From: Adiantum capillus-veneris
Taxonomy: Eukaryota; Streptophyta; Polypodiopsida; Polypodiales; Pteridaceae
Direction of reading: 5' to 3'
DNA: 64,000 bases
Assembly (NCBI GenBank): GCA_014529385.2
Contig: CM043943.1
Coordinates: 100,397,355-100,461,354, forward strand
Notes under the pieces: generated by a model
Seen by the model: the letters and a program-made list of their open reading frames with translations, nothing else
What the model was told of the DNA's origin: nothing
Database searches by the model: none
In this document: piece by piece, positions 34,927 through 46,030 of the stretch
Position numbering within the stretch: position 1 is the stretch's first letter
Layout: the number at the start of each line of letters is the position of its first letter
Made by a program: the position numbers and the translations under genes

Positions 34927-35448
34927 CTAGAGATCTGCATTCCTTAGTCCTTGGATAAATATAAGCATAAGTCTGGACTGAGTTGGCAGTTCTTCCATAG
35001 GATAGAACTTAACATACCTTTTTAGTCTTAGGGCTGCCTTTTGCACAGATTCTCCGTCTTTCTGTTTGAATTTATGGATTTGTGAGACCGTATTATGAGC
35101 TATTCCCCTTTGTGACAATTCCTCGATAAACTTGTCAAACACTTCCTCCATAGACTCAAAGTCTCTACACTCCACAAGGTCAAACCAAGTAGCAGCGTTA
35201 TCCTCTAGGGTTAGTCCAAACCCTGCAAATTGGGTAGGGAAGTCTAACACCTCTTCCGCTTTGATTACACGCACAAAAGCTGCTACATGATCTCTTGGAT
35301 CTTTGTTTCCAGTGTATTTCTTGTTTACCCATTTTTGCACTTGAGAAGGTCTAATTCTACGATGGTCTACAAGCCTCATCATTGGATCTCCACGTCCTAA
35401 TCGATATACCTCCTCTGGTCTTCTGTAGTAGGCTGGTTCCTCTCCCAA
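34927..35448 (-). pseudogene. Element A gag core
   Basis: The 173-codon frame contains DPRDHVAAFVRVIKAEEV, NAATWFDLVECRDFES and RYVKFYPMEELPTQSRL, the pattern of the retrotransposon gag family. The same region is present in copy C at 52,989-53,355. Confidence 0.82.
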
Positions 35449-35663
35449 TGGTGCTCCTAAGCCATAATTTCTAACAGTTCTTGCAAGATATTGTTCGTCT
35501 CTTCGAACTCGTTCTATGGGTGGTCATCCAGCTCCATTGACCCTTGAGTTTTTGGCTTACTCTCTCCTTGATACCTTGAATAGAGTGGTGGTTCTTGCAA
35601 ATCCCTTAGCCCTCGTGCGGCTTGATAACCATCTCGATTTTGGTCTTGCTCCAATGTTGCACT

Positions 35664-36641
35664 CTATCGAAGCCATGCCTGCAATGATGGCTGAGTTGCT
35701 GGTTGGTTTTGATTGTTGAATGTCTGCGGTCGGATAGAATGTGAGGTCCCGTCATATTCCTCTGAAAAGGGATTTGTAGACTTGCTAGGGGTGTAGGTGT
35801 CTCTTGGCACTTCATCGGGGGCATATGTTGATGCTCCTGGAACTGTTGCCTTTTCTACCTCCTCTGGGAGAATACGTTGGTATTCCCGCCCGTACCTATC
35901 AACAAAAACTATATCCTTCCCCATAGCAGTTTCATAAGAGAATAAGTAAAGAACCTTGTCTTTGCTTAACTCGGTTAAGTATGGTTCTTTGCTGTGAAAG
36001 TAATAGACTATTCCCTCACTCTCATGCTTGAAGATTCCCACGTTCTCATTATAAGTTGAAACCCTGGTTGTTTTCTTATCATACATAAAAATTGCTCCAG
36101 GTCGATCAATGTTTGGTGGCGGTTCTTGAGTTTCTGAAACCATTTTCCCTTTTACCACGTTATCTCCATATCTGTTGTAATCCTCAGGGTTACTAACTAT
36201 CAGATAGTGGTTCCCCTTTTTGTCTCGGAATCTATCTATATCATCATAGACTCGAATTATCTCCAGTCTCTGATCGGTTCTTTCTTCAATACAAATGCAC
36301 TTGCGTCCTCGATAGTGAGAATAGACTAGGGCTCCCCTCGAGTTTGCTCCTTCTAAGAAGATCACAGTGAACTTGGAATCATTCAAAGGATTTAGGGAGG
36401 TGGTTCCTCCTGGCATGGGTCCGTCATAGGTGAAACCTCTTGGCTGTTGACTACCCATCATGAAGAAGGATTTTTCTGATGAACTGTAAGTATCACTACC
36501 TTCCTCAATAATTGGTGCTAGTGGATCTAGCCTTGCCTGAGTTACACTCTCCTCGGTGGACACTAAGCTACCTTGGTCACCTGCCACCTTTTGGTCTCTA
36601 AAAATGTATCTTCTTGACCTTAAATTCATCAAACTTATCAA
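35664..36641 (-). pseudogene. Element A N-terminal gag-region protein, 325 codons, function unknown
   Basis: A long frame upstream of the gag core, not part of any gag domain I know. It has a repeated two-part look: ALVYSHYRGRKCICIEERTD and GAIFMYDKKTTRVSTYNENV, each followed by acidic or aromatic text (YYFHSKEPYLTELSK, DIVFVDRYGREYQRILPEEV). The repetition suggests small beta-rich modules. The C-terminus is Pro/Asn/Gln-rich. The region is missing from copy C, which is cut at 53,355. The initiator is uncertain. Confidence 0.5.
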
Positions 36642-36859
36642 TGCAATTGATCACAAATCCAACCACTCACCTGACAAAGGATCAGTCTCCGCACAACTTC
36701 TTGCTTTGCTGCTGAATGTACCTGTACACAAGCGTTTAATTTCAGCAATCGAATCAAAGCATTTAACCGCTAGAGGTGATCTTAGTAATGATTGGTATAA
36801 CTGGAGAGTTAACCTCAACTACTACTGTATTTTATACATTACTGATGTTCTGGATTAGG

Positions 36860-37285
36860 TCTGCTAATCTGGAACTGTACTTCCCTCAGATGTTGGTCAA
36901 TTTACGTGAAAAATTCTGAATTCAGTCTTTGTTCGTCCATCAAATGGACGAACAAGGTCCAAATTGACTTCTGAAAGAAGTTCTGGGACCCTTAAGCCAA
37001 ATGGAACCTCACTGTCTAAGCCCAGTCAAATTTTCTCTTCACTAATCCCTAGTAGACATCCTACGCATAGGATGTCTCCTGCTCTGTTTTGCCTGGATTT
37101 TTGCACTATGGATTCCCCTTGATGTGCTGAGTCCACAGTTGTTTTTACTTTTTGATTTGGACACCTATAAGCTGGTCAATGGATCAGGAATCTGTTCTCA
37201 CGGCCTGCTGTTGGTCTTGATCAGTCTAATCAACTCCAATTTGGACCAAAATTGACTAGGAGTCTTGCCTCAGGCTATAGAGTAG
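36860..37285. other. Spacer with an extra copy of the F palindrome
   Basis: Between element A and element B. It contains the palindrome at 37,054-37,077 with one mismatch (ACGCAT centre), and the flanks GTCTCCTG and TGCCTGG match those at 17,522-17,555. It therefore derives from the leader of an F-type element. No gene. Confidence 0.6.
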
Positions 37286-37352
37286 ACATACCTTCTTGCC
37301 ATGGCATTATGGTCCAAGTTGTAACTGGTTCCTCAGTAGGCATAATGGGTTT

Positions 37353-37913
37353 CTACCCATGCATCAACGCAAATGGCATAAATCTTGTAGCTGAATTGTG
37401 AGTAGTGCGATCAACCCACAAAGCAAATGGCAAGAGTTTAGGCCAATCACCCATATGTGCTTCACACGCATTTGCTAAAGCTTTAACAATAGGCGGATGT
37501 CCTCTTTCACTCTTCCTGTTACCTTCTGGATTATATGCTGTGGTGAGGGCGAGCTTAATGCCCATCCGAGCAAAAAAATCTTGAGCTTCATCTACATCTA
37601 GCTCTCCTCTATCTGCAGTAATTCTTCCAACACATCCATACCTAGAGATAACATCTTCAAGCAAGACCTTGCACACTGAACTGGTAGCTTTGGTATGCAA
37701 AGCTCTGCCTTCCACCTGATTAGTAAGATCTTCCCTGGCAAGAGCAATATATCTCATCTTCCACACTCCTACTGGCATTGTAATAAGGTCCATTACCCAC
37801 TTGTAGTGCATAGTCAGTGGATAGGTGGGATGCAATCCATCTCTATGTCGCACATTAGAGTACTGTTGACATATTAAGCATGATTCCACAAATTGAATCA
37901 CATCTTTATACAT
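37353..37913 (-). pseudogene. Element B integrase
   Basis: The frame reads FVESCLICQQYS (zinc-binding end), HYKWVMDLITMPVG (first catalytic Asp), RITADRGELDVDEAQDFFAR (second Asp) and TTAYNPEGNRKSERGHPPI (Glu of the DDE triad within KSERGH). It ends at a TAG followed in frame by KPIMPTEEPVTTW before homology is lost near 37,285. Confidence 0.82.
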
Positions 37914-38155
37914 ACCTGTCCACCAATATCGGTCTTTAATCTTGACAAAGGTTGCCTAGACTCCTCTGTGTCCAGCCCATAGAATTTCATGAAACTCTTT
38001 AATCACCTGTTTGTTGGGTCGCTTTTTTGCAAATAATCCGTTGTGGTACCCCTCCTGGGCGCTTCGGTTGCTTCCATAAATGTCCCTCTTTTAGGAAATA
38101 GCCATAGGCCTTTTTCCTAATCTTCTTGAATTCTTGATCACTCCATCCTTCTTGT

Positions 38156-38755
38156 CTAGTTAGAGTACTTAGGTAGCACCCCAATCATAAGCCACTCTCC
38201 ATCATAAAACTCTTCAGAAAAGACTTCAAAAACATGAGCAATACTACCCCAGTTGGCATGTAGATAAGAAGACGTGTAGAACTTCAAGCCAACATTATCA
38301 CTCATGGTCATCATCTCTTCTTCATCTTCAAACCTAGCTCTTGATAATATATCTGCAACAGGGTTATTTCTACCTGCAATATGAAAAAATGCAGGGTTAA
38401 GAGACTTGATATACGCTATCCATCGTAGCATAGCAATGTCCGGAGTAGAGAAATTTTTAATCATCCCTATCAGTGGCAAGCAATCTGTCTCTACCACAAT
38501 GGAAGCTCCAATAAAGTATTATTTATCGGTACTTAGAGCAGTAGCAACGCCCCAAAGTTCCCTCCTAACCTATGGATATCCTCGTTGACGAGCATTGAGC
38601 ACCTTGGCTCCAAATCTCACTGCATACCCGTGTCCTTTAGCATCATCTTGACCTATAGCCCATCCAATACCTGTCGAGCTAGTGTCAACTATTAAAATAA
38701 CTGGCATGTCGCATTTATAATCAACTTTCCTCAAGGTCGGAGCCTCAAGAAGCAT
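38156..38755 (-). pseudogene. Element B RNase H
   Basis: Frame 38,755-38,570 has ILIVDTSSTGIGWAIGQDDA. Frame 38,497-38,156 has MVETDCLPLIGMIKNF and FFHIAGRNNPVADILSRARF. Both are hallmark Gypsy RNase H segments, split by one stop. Below (38,184-37,999) the frame leads to the integrase N-terminus. Confidence 0.8.
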
Positions 38756-38889
38756 CTTCTTTAATTTCTTAATAGATTGTGTGTGAACTTCTTCTTAAAC
38801 AAACCTCTTACCTTTTCGTAGTAATTGATACAGCACCTCTGCAACATGGGCAAAGTGTGGGAGCCAAATATGATAGAACACACACGCAC

Positions 38890-39940
38890 CTAAGAATCGA
38901 CGAACCTCAGTAAAACTGAAGAACATGTGTCCTTAATCTTTTGAATTGCTTCAAATTTTGCAGGAGTTGGCCTTCTTCCTTCAGAACTGCACATATGTCC
39001 CACAATTAAGACCTCCTTAGCTCCAAAAGTCGATTTTTGACCTGAAAGTGTTAAGTTAACTTCTTCAAGCCTTGATAATATAGCTTCAAAGTGAGCAATA
39101 TGTTGAGCAACAAGCTGTCTGCACCCCCTTTGGTCTTTTGCTTCATATTTTGAGCCTTCTTCACAGCCCTTAATTGGTAGAACATCATTGAAAGGCATGG
39201 TAACATGTGGGATAAAGTCCCTTAATACCTTATTCATGTCGTTCATCATATGAGCTACTGAATTAGTAGCACTCTATGGCAGAGTGCACATCCTTACCAA
39301 ACCAAGAGGAGTACGCATTGTAGTAAGATCCTTGCTCTCCAAAGCTAATTGGAATTGATCATATCCTGAATAAAGATCGCCCACCATGAAGTAAATAGAT
39401 CTACCTGCAAAGGCCTCAGCAAATTCATCCCACAATTGGGCCAGTACCCACATTGCATATTGTTACCTTGTTAACTGGTTGCATATCCTAAATGAACCTT
39501 AATGTACCATTTTTCTTCGGAACAGTAAACCATTGACTAGAATACGGAGCACATGACGGCTCCAAAATTCCCATTTGAATCTTTTCATTGAGCAAATTGA
39601 AGAGCTTTGGCAAGTGAGCCTTAGGAACTGGAATAGGACACAAGCTCCATGGCATGTGTGGAATAGTGAAAATAACCATTGGTGAAACAACACTCGGATC
39701 CACACACCCTATCTCACTCGGCTCAAAAGTGAAAGCTTTACCATGTTTTTCGAGCATACCTTGAAAACATTGGATCTCCTCTTCATTGAGGAAAAAGTCT
39801 TCTCCAACCTTCAGATGTTGTAGTGTCTCCTTAGTAAACTTATGCCCTATGTTCTTTGGATCTCTGAGTATAGGCTGTTGAGAAGCCTCCTTGATCATCC
39901 CATCACTTCCTTCTGGCAGCGGTGTAGCCACTGGCCTCAC
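38890..39940 (-). pseudogene. Element B reverse transcriptase, catalytic motif altered
   Basis: Frame 39,940-39,488 covers the fingers (NLLNEKIQMGILEPSCAPYS, WFTVPKKNGTLRFI). After frame breaks (SIYFMVGDLYSGYDQFQLAL), frame 39,249-38,890 carries the palm. The position of the catalytic F/Y-x-D-D motif, at 39,180-39,200, reads FNDV, so the second Asp appears to be Val. KSTFGAKEVLIVGHMCSSEG follows as the usual thumb lead-in. Confidence 0.78.
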
Positions 39941-40356
39941 TTTCTTTGCAACAGTCTTGTATTTGGTCTCTACCTATGCTTCAATAGTTTCACCTGAATC
40001 CTCTTCAATATGCATAAGGGCTTCATATGAAATTAACTCATCATACATGTACATTGAATGAACCTTGACCACTTTAGTTCCAATTTGTAACCTGTTTTGT
40101 TTTATCTCTTCAAGCACTGACATAGTATCTTCATAAGATACCTCTTCAAAGACTCCTGAAATCACATCATCTGATTCAAGCACATCACAACCCTGCAATT
40201 CACTTTGAATACCTAAAACATACTGTTTTTCCCACTTTGGAAAATCATTAAATTTTTTCAAAGAGACTGAACCTTCAGATGTTAACACCAAAAACCCCAA
40301 AGAGAAAGCTTCTCTTTGTGAGAACTTCTCCTCACTTGTGCCACCATAGTCCCGCT

Positions 40357-41064
40357 TTATAATGGCACTCTGAGAAAATCCTGTGCAAACCTGTATTCTC
40401 TAAACTCCTTGTGTATCTTCGGCATTAGATGATCATGTAGACTGTCCTTATTCCTAGCATGGTCAACACACACAGTCAAGAATTGCACTGCTTTCTTACC
40501 ATCACGGCTCCGAACCCTGGCATAGGCCGAGCCATCATCCAGCACTCTGGTTTCCATTTGCAGATCCGTAACGTATGGTTGCCCCAAAATTAAAGGATAA
40601 GAGGAATGCTCCTGTATAAAGAAGTTCTGCTCATCACAAACATCTCCTACAGTTACCTTAACATTGGCACATGCACCATAGAGGTCGCCTGGAAGCATAT
40701 TGGCATCTCGAATTTGCCAACCATTGTCCACATCAATAGGCCATTTCCCCTTTTTGTGAAAGCTTTTAGCCATCAAAATGATCTCCGATCCATGATCTAA
40801 GAGTGCTAAGACCGGTTCTTCGATGTCGCCAAGCTTTACAACAGTTTCAGTTGCTGCTCTTGCCCAATGAGTCCTTGAAAAGTGACTCCTTGGTATGCTT
40901 TCACTATCTTCATCTTCATTGAAATGAACATGCCTTACCTCAGGTACAGTTTGATTTGACACCACCACAGACCTTGACTCTTCTTCTTCTTCTTCAAGAT
41001 TCGCCAAATACTCTTCATAGTTGTCTAGAACTGCTTCAATGTGGCGTATCGCCTGGCTCTTCAC
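40357..41064 (-). pseudogene. Element B protease region
   Basis: A 235-codon frame containing EPVLALLDHGSEIILMAKSF, with the catalytic Asp at 40,795-40,797 (Asp-His-Gly-Ser form), and YPLILGQPYVTDLQMETRVL as the second protease motif. The sequence upstream is acidic. Motifs are intact; the frame below (40,300-39,974) is an acidic linker to reverse transcriptase. Confidence 0.78.
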
Positions 41065-41099
41065 TAACTCCGGCTCCTATCCACTTGGTATCTTCCACT

Positions 41100-41725
41100 T
41101 CCTTTTGATGATATCTGTTATCTCCTCATGAAACTCACATTTGGCAATGCCCAATATATCACCCAATGTGAGCTCCACCTTGCTATTTCATAATTCTCTC
41201 TTCAAAGACTTTCTTTAAATCTATAGCTAATTCAATGTCAGACTTGAGCTTATAAGAGGGTCCCCTGGGTCTACCTTGCTTTTTTTCCTTAGGTGCATTC
41301 TCCATCACCACTTCAGGAGCGGTCTTAGGAGCATGACTTTCTTCTTTCTTGGTGTTGAACCTTGTTGCCCTCTTCTATGTCCCAGGAGCTTCTTCATCTC
41401 TTTTCCGCTTCTCCTCCACCATAGCCTCATTAGCTTGAGACTTCGCAATGAATGCATACACCGAGAGGGAATCCATTGGATTAGTCCACCCTGTGGTTTC
41501 TCGAATTGAATTCCCTACTTGCCACAGCTTCTGATAAGTTACCTGTCCAATTTCTGTTGTCTTCAAAGCATAAGGCCATAATTGACCTTTGGTACCTACA
41601 CCATCTTCATCACCCTTCCCACAGACTTGCAGCCCATATGTAACTGCCTCCACAAGAGCAATATTATGCTGAATTTCATCAAATATCTTCTTCCTGCCGC
41701 CCCTACTGAAGTTCAGCCGGAGCAT
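41100..41725 (-). pseudogene. Element B gag-like region
   Basis: Frame 41,725-41,375 (FDEIQHNIALVEAVTYGLQV) is followed, after a TAG, by KKQGRPRGPSYKLKSDIELA and then frame breaks down to the protease. It is charged and basic; no CCHC knuckle is visible. Position before the protease suggests gag. Confidence 0.5.
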
Positions 41726-41839
41726 CTCATCTGTTGCCCTAAGGTGTATCTTCTTCTCCTTCTAGAATACCACATTCTTTTTATATGCTTCGTCAAAATC
41801 ATCACATTCCTTAACGTACTTGTGGTCTTCACTGTCACA

Positions 41840-42055
41840 CTACATGCATCGGTCCCAGTCTTTGCGTGGTGGCAGCTGCTGACGGACGCAAAGGGGACCC
41901 CGAACCCTGAAGGCCTCTAAAACGCCGGGGGCCGAATGGCTCGCCTCGAGCCTGCCACAGTAAAGCGAACAGGGGGCACCACCTAGCTTTGAGCGGCTAG
42001 GACGCAAAGCCCATGATGATATGAAGACCGCAAGCCTACACACAGAGAGAGAGGA

Positions 42056-42145
<90 letters not shown>

Positions 42146-42945
42146 CTTGCAATTGATGAAAACAACCTTGGGGGTGTGAGGGTGAATTATTTCTGCAATA
42201 TTTACAAGGTGGCATGACGTAGTGGTAGAGGGGTAGGGGGAGGAGATGGTGCAACCTACTTAGTGAGTTCTCTAGGGAGACTCAATGACTGTGAATACTC
42301 ATTGCCAAGAGCGTGCATAAGTGTTTGCATCGACCATTGGAGTCGAGAGATGGGTGTGGCTCCCTTCGCATGGTGCAATTCCAAGGCAAACCCAACACAC
42401 AAGACCCTCTCCCCGTGATGATGATGGTGTCAATCCCTCCTACTACACTCTTCCCAATGCTTGGTTCCACATAAGTTGCCCCCCCCCGATAGTGACCTCT
42501 CAGTGCCAATTTCTAGGTGTTGGCTGCTTGGATTATGGTAATCCCAGTGTTGTTAGGGTAATCCTAATCGGGGAGACAAAGCAAGTGGTTGGCCCGGTGT
42601 GGTTGACCCTTGCTTTGTTTTGGGGAAGGTTATTAAAAGATGGGAATCTCTAGGTGGGCCTTTGTCACCATCACTTAGAGAGAAGATATTTACAAAAGGC
42701 AAATTTACAATGGCTTGGATGAAAACTGAAGATAATGGTAAAATAACCTAAAATTACTGGGATGGCATCGAGGTTGCGTGTTGTCGGCGAATGGCGAGTT
42801 TTCACTGCGTTGGTGTCGAGCGTACTTCTTTTCGGAGTCGGCCGGGGCATGCCTTCGGCACATTTTCCGTTTTTATCATTGGCGGCGCGTGCTTTGGATC
42901 CTTCTTCTTTCGTTTGTCGATGTCGTAGGCGTTTATGCGTGTGTG
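41840..42945. other. Unassigned region, possibly LTR
   Basis: Non-coding, with a (GA)n microsatellite and moderate GC. It could hold the upstream LTR of element B, but no second copy, primer site or purine tract was found. The open frames are short and lack motifs. Confidence 0.4.
42043..42142. repeat. (GA)n microsatellite
   Basis: About 100 bp of GA repeats with two short interruptions. Confidence 0.97.
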
Positions 42946-43106
42946 TATGTATGTATGTGAGAATGCGAGCGTGGGAACATGGGAAGGGGTGGAGTTATAT
43001 AATGTATATATATATATATAATATAATTATAATTTTTTTTTCTTTTTTTTTCTGTGGCGGATGGCGGACTGCTACGCATGGCGGAAGGAGAGGAGGGGGT
43101 AGGATT

Positions 43107-43159
<53 letters not shown>

Positions 43160-43803
43160 CTCCCGCAAGGCGCGTGTGTGTGTGTGCTTGGGCTGCGGAC
43201 TGCGCGTGAGGGTGTGGGTGTGTGTGTTTGTTGCATATGCGGCGCCTGAGAGAGGGTGTGTGTGTGTGAGTGTGTGTGCTACAGCGCATGGGAGAGAGAG
43301 GAGAGGTGGGAGGGGGGGGGTGTGTTGTGGGGTGTGTGTGTATGTGTTGCTACCCACTAGAGAGAGAGAGACTTGCGCGCTGGCGGCATCCAGATGGAGG
43401 GAGAGAGACTTGCGTGCTGGCGTGCCGTGAGAGGGAGAGTGAGGGAGAGGGGGAGGGGAGAGGGTTGAGGGGATAAGAGTTAGAGAGAGTGTGTGAGGGA
43501 GAGTGAGGGGAAGAGGGGGTATGGCGGGGCATGGGTTTGTGTGGGTGAGAGGGAGAGGGGGAGGGTGGTGTTGTCTTGCATGGGCTTAAGGACAAAGGAA
43601 AACTAAGTCAATGGGGGGGGAGGGAATATATCCGCGGGCCGGGGGGGGGATGATCCGAAGGAGGGTGAGGCGAGCGGGTGGTGAAGAGGGAGGAGGGGTC
43701 GGGAGAGAGAGTATTGGCGGGCTGAAGAGGGGGGGGGGGGGGGTAGGATAGGGTAGAGGGTAAAGGGTAATGGGAGAGGGGGGGTGAGGGTGAGTGTAAG
43801 AGT

Positions 43804-43839
<36 letters not shown>

Positions 43840-43975
43840 ATATTAGGGAAGGGGGTATGTAAGGAAAATGGGGGGGAGAGAGTGCGAGGGTTTTATCTGA
43901 TGCCGGTAGGGCGGGAAGGGAAAAATGAGTTATGGTGGGGGGTACTGAGAGTGGGGGGGGGGGTGTGAAATGAGT
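42946..43975. repeat. Strand-asymmetric G-rich low-complexity tract
   Basis: About 1 kb in which the plus strand is mostly G with T or A and very little C. It has (TA)n at 43,004-43,020, (TG)n at 43,109-43,153, many TGTG and GAGAGG runs, a G14 near 43,730 and a G33 at 43,806-43,838. The long open frames on either strand here are a by-product of composition. Such DNA can form G-quadruplexes or triplexes and is hard to sequence, so the exact lengths may be wrong. Confidence 0.9.
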
Positions 43976-43979
43976 TTTT

Positions 43980-44594
43980 TTTCTTTTTTCTTTGATTTTC
44001 CGAAAGTCGGCTATCATTAGCCCTCTCTCTTTTGGCTATAGGCATTCATGCTTCTAGCCCTTCTTCAGTTTCTTCAGCTGTAGAGTTAGAGGGTTCTCCC
44101 TCTTCTAGAATGTCTAGCATGAATTCTGGGTCAAACCTAAGAAAGTTCCTCTTCAGTCTCCATCCATTGACTCTAGTCTTGTGAATTCTCCCATCTGCCT
44201 CCATCAGCTTATAGCTGCCGTTGTCGTAGCATTTCTTGATGATGAATGGTCCTTCCCATCTGGGTTGAAATTTCTTATCCTTCCTGGTATCGAATCTGTT
44301 GTCGTATCGCAGCACTAACATGCCTTTTTCCAGTCCTTTCTCTTTAAGCCCTTGAGTGAAAGTGAGTCAGCATCGTTCTGCTTGTGCTGCATAGTGATTG
44401 ATTGCGTCTTCCCTATCCAGTTGTAGTCTCTCTAGATCCAAGATGTGGTTTCTAAGGTTTACGATTGGACAGTGGGTCTGGCTCGCCAAGACTCGTAAGC
44501 TAGCTATTTGTACCTCAATGGGTAGAATTGCCTCCTTCCCATAAACTAGATGGAAAGGGGTGAAACCTAGTGATGTTCGGAACGTTGTTCTGTA
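43980..44594 (-). pseudogene. Ty3/Gypsy integrase C-terminal fragment (element G)
   Basis: Frame 44,321-44,046 reads MLVLRYDNRFDTRKDKKFQP, then RWEGPFIIKKCYDNGSYKLM: the last integrase domain and end of pol. Above it, to 44,594, the minus strand still reads YRTTFRTSLGFTPFHLVYGK and EAILPIEVQIASLRV, the end of the catalytic core, after one stop. Homology ends at 44,594, where plus-strand B-type sequence begins. The G-rich tract lies just past its 3' end. Confidence 0.8.
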
Positions 44595-45018
44595 GGCGTA
44601 TTCGGCAACTTGAGAGGCGTCAAGAGGATATTGAGCAGGCTAAAGAGAAGCTTAAGGAAGAAAGATTGAAGAACAAGGAAATATTTGATGGAAAGCATAG
44701 ACTACAACCACATGCTATCAAGGAAGGTGACTGGGTACTTGTCTATGACAGTAACTTGGAGAACCAATACTCTTCTATGCGGAAAATGTTGAAACGGTGG
44801 TTTGGACCATATGTGGTACAACATGTTTTTGATAATGTGACATATCAATTATGTGAACTAGATGGTACTATGCTTAAAGTGCGTATTGTAGGAAAAAGGA
44901 TCAAGCTGTTCAAGAAGCGAGAAGGCGAGATTGTTCTCATTCATATCCGCCTCGAGAGGATCATGTTATGTATAGATCAGATGGTATGTCTGATGATGAT
45001 TTTTATGAATCTGATTAA
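44595..45018 (+). pseudogene. B-type integrase C-terminal tail, opposite orientation
   Basis: Reads RIRQLERRQEDIEQAKEKLK, HAIKEGDWVLVYDSNLENQY and WFGPYVVQHVFDNVTYQLCE. These are the coiled segment and C-terminal domain expected to follow the point where element B's integrase stops. After a frameshift near 44,930 it ends YPPREDHVMYRSDG...FYESD and TAA at 45,016. Confidence 0.78.
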
Positions 45019-45530
45019 GTGAAATTGGCATAGACTGGAGGTTGTGCAGGTTCAAAGGGGCTGAATGTCATGTAGCTCCACTCCCATGCAAAGAAAGATG
45101 CCAGGAAAATGCACATTAGGTTTGCTTGAATCTTATATGTTTAATGAACAGTGATTAAGGGTTGGTTGCAGGCCAAGCTCAATGCTGAATGTATGTCAAA
45201 TCCAGCTCAAAGGGCCAAAACATGCTTTAATGATGCTAAAAAGTGTTATTCTTGAAGTGAACATGAATGGGGTATTCTGTCCTAGAACTGCAGTGCTCGA
45301 TGAGCTCTACCGGCTTGTCTTTACGGCTACGATGAAGAAGTTATCACAGTTTAAAGTTCAAGTCGATTGCAAATCCGTTCCAGATTGGGCAACAGTAGCT
45401 GACGAAACAAAAATGAAATGAATGCATCGGGCTGAAGTGCTCACTTTGCGGAGCGCATCGATCTTTTCAGATTAGTGATCGGAGTTCCGGTTACCAAGAT
45501 ATTGGCCAATAAATATTCACTGGGGGCCGG
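45019..45530. other. No gene recognised
   Basis: The 79-codon plus-strand frame at 45,182-45,421 has no domain I know. The stretch could hold the LTR that followed the B-type tail, or the 5' part of the PPR pseudogene. Confidence 0.4.
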
Positions 45531-45589
45531 TTCCGTACCACTCTGGTCCGCTCGGTCAACGAGCTGCAGCCGGGATTTTGGAATGCAAA

Positions 45590-46030
45590 AGAAGGTACTA
45601 CAATAGTCTACATGTACGCCAAATGTAGTGTAGTTCTCATAAAGTACAAAAAGTGCTTGACGAGCTTCCTATTCGGAATGTGATCACTTGGAATGCATTG
45701 ACTGCGGGATTTCCCAAGGTGTTGGACGGGCTACTAAAGAAAGTTGTTGAGCCTGGTAATGTCGTTGCCGACATGTATGCTAAGTGTGGTGCTCTTGGAC
45801 AGCACCACATGTGCTTGAAGAGCTCCTAATTAGGGATGTTGTGCCGTGACCTTTTCTTGCATTTGTGAAAGCTTGCAGCAGCATAGGAGCAGCTCACAAA
45901 AGGGAGCTAATATACGATGAGATAAAGAGAAGGGGATTGTTGAGTGTCAATCATGTCATTCTCGGTACTTCCTTGGTGGACATGTATGGCCAAATGTGGT
46001 GCTCTTGAGTCGAATGGCCGCCCAAAGGCC
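45590..46030 (+). pseudogene. PPR (pentatricopeptide repeat) protein pseudogene
   Basis: Pieces in three frames line up as PPR repeats: VYMYAKC, VLDELPIRNVITWNALTAGF, VADMYAKCGALG, VLEELLIRDVV, FVKACSSIGAAHK, LIYDEIKRRGLLSVNHVILG, TSLVDMY. The alternation of ...MYAKCGAL... and ...RDVVSWN-like units is the PLS class. Such proteins are usually targeted to plastids or mitochondria and bind RNA for editing, splicing or stability. Frameshifts near 45,655, 45,805 and 45,995, and a TGA near 45,847, make it dead. It has no visible introns, as is common for PPR genes of ferns and lycophytes. Neither end is clear. Confidence 0.8.

Larger units (their letters stand above)
32819..36641 (-). mobile_element. 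Ty3/Gypsy element A, gag half
   Basis: The upstream half of the element whose pol lies at 20.5-24.8 kb, now separated by element E. Minus-strand order: an N-terminal domain of unknown type, gag core, twin zinc knuckles, coiled-coil linker. Copy C (50.9-53.36 kb) shows the last three in the same order. The upstream LTR is not recognised; the element runs into an unassigned spacer above 36.65 kb. Confidence 0.8.
37286..41830 (-). mobile_element. Ty3/Gypsy element B (second, distinct lineage)
   Basis: Order on the minus strand: Lys/Glu-rich gag-like region (41.8-41.2 kb), protease (41,064-40,357), reverse transcriptase (39.9-38.9 kb), RNase H (38.8-38.2 kb), integrase (37.9-37.29 kb). The protein wording is unlike A, C or E; it reminds me of Gypsy elements described from fungi and early land plants, which is a recollection and not a search result. 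The integrase stops abruptly near 37,285. A B-type integrase tail sits at 44,595-45,018 in the other orientation. Confidence 0.85.

Noticed and set aside
42762-43430. 222-codon open frame on the plus strand and long frames opposite it
   Set aside because: It runs through TG and GA low-complexity DNA where stops are rare in several frames. There is no domain, and long frames occur on both strands.
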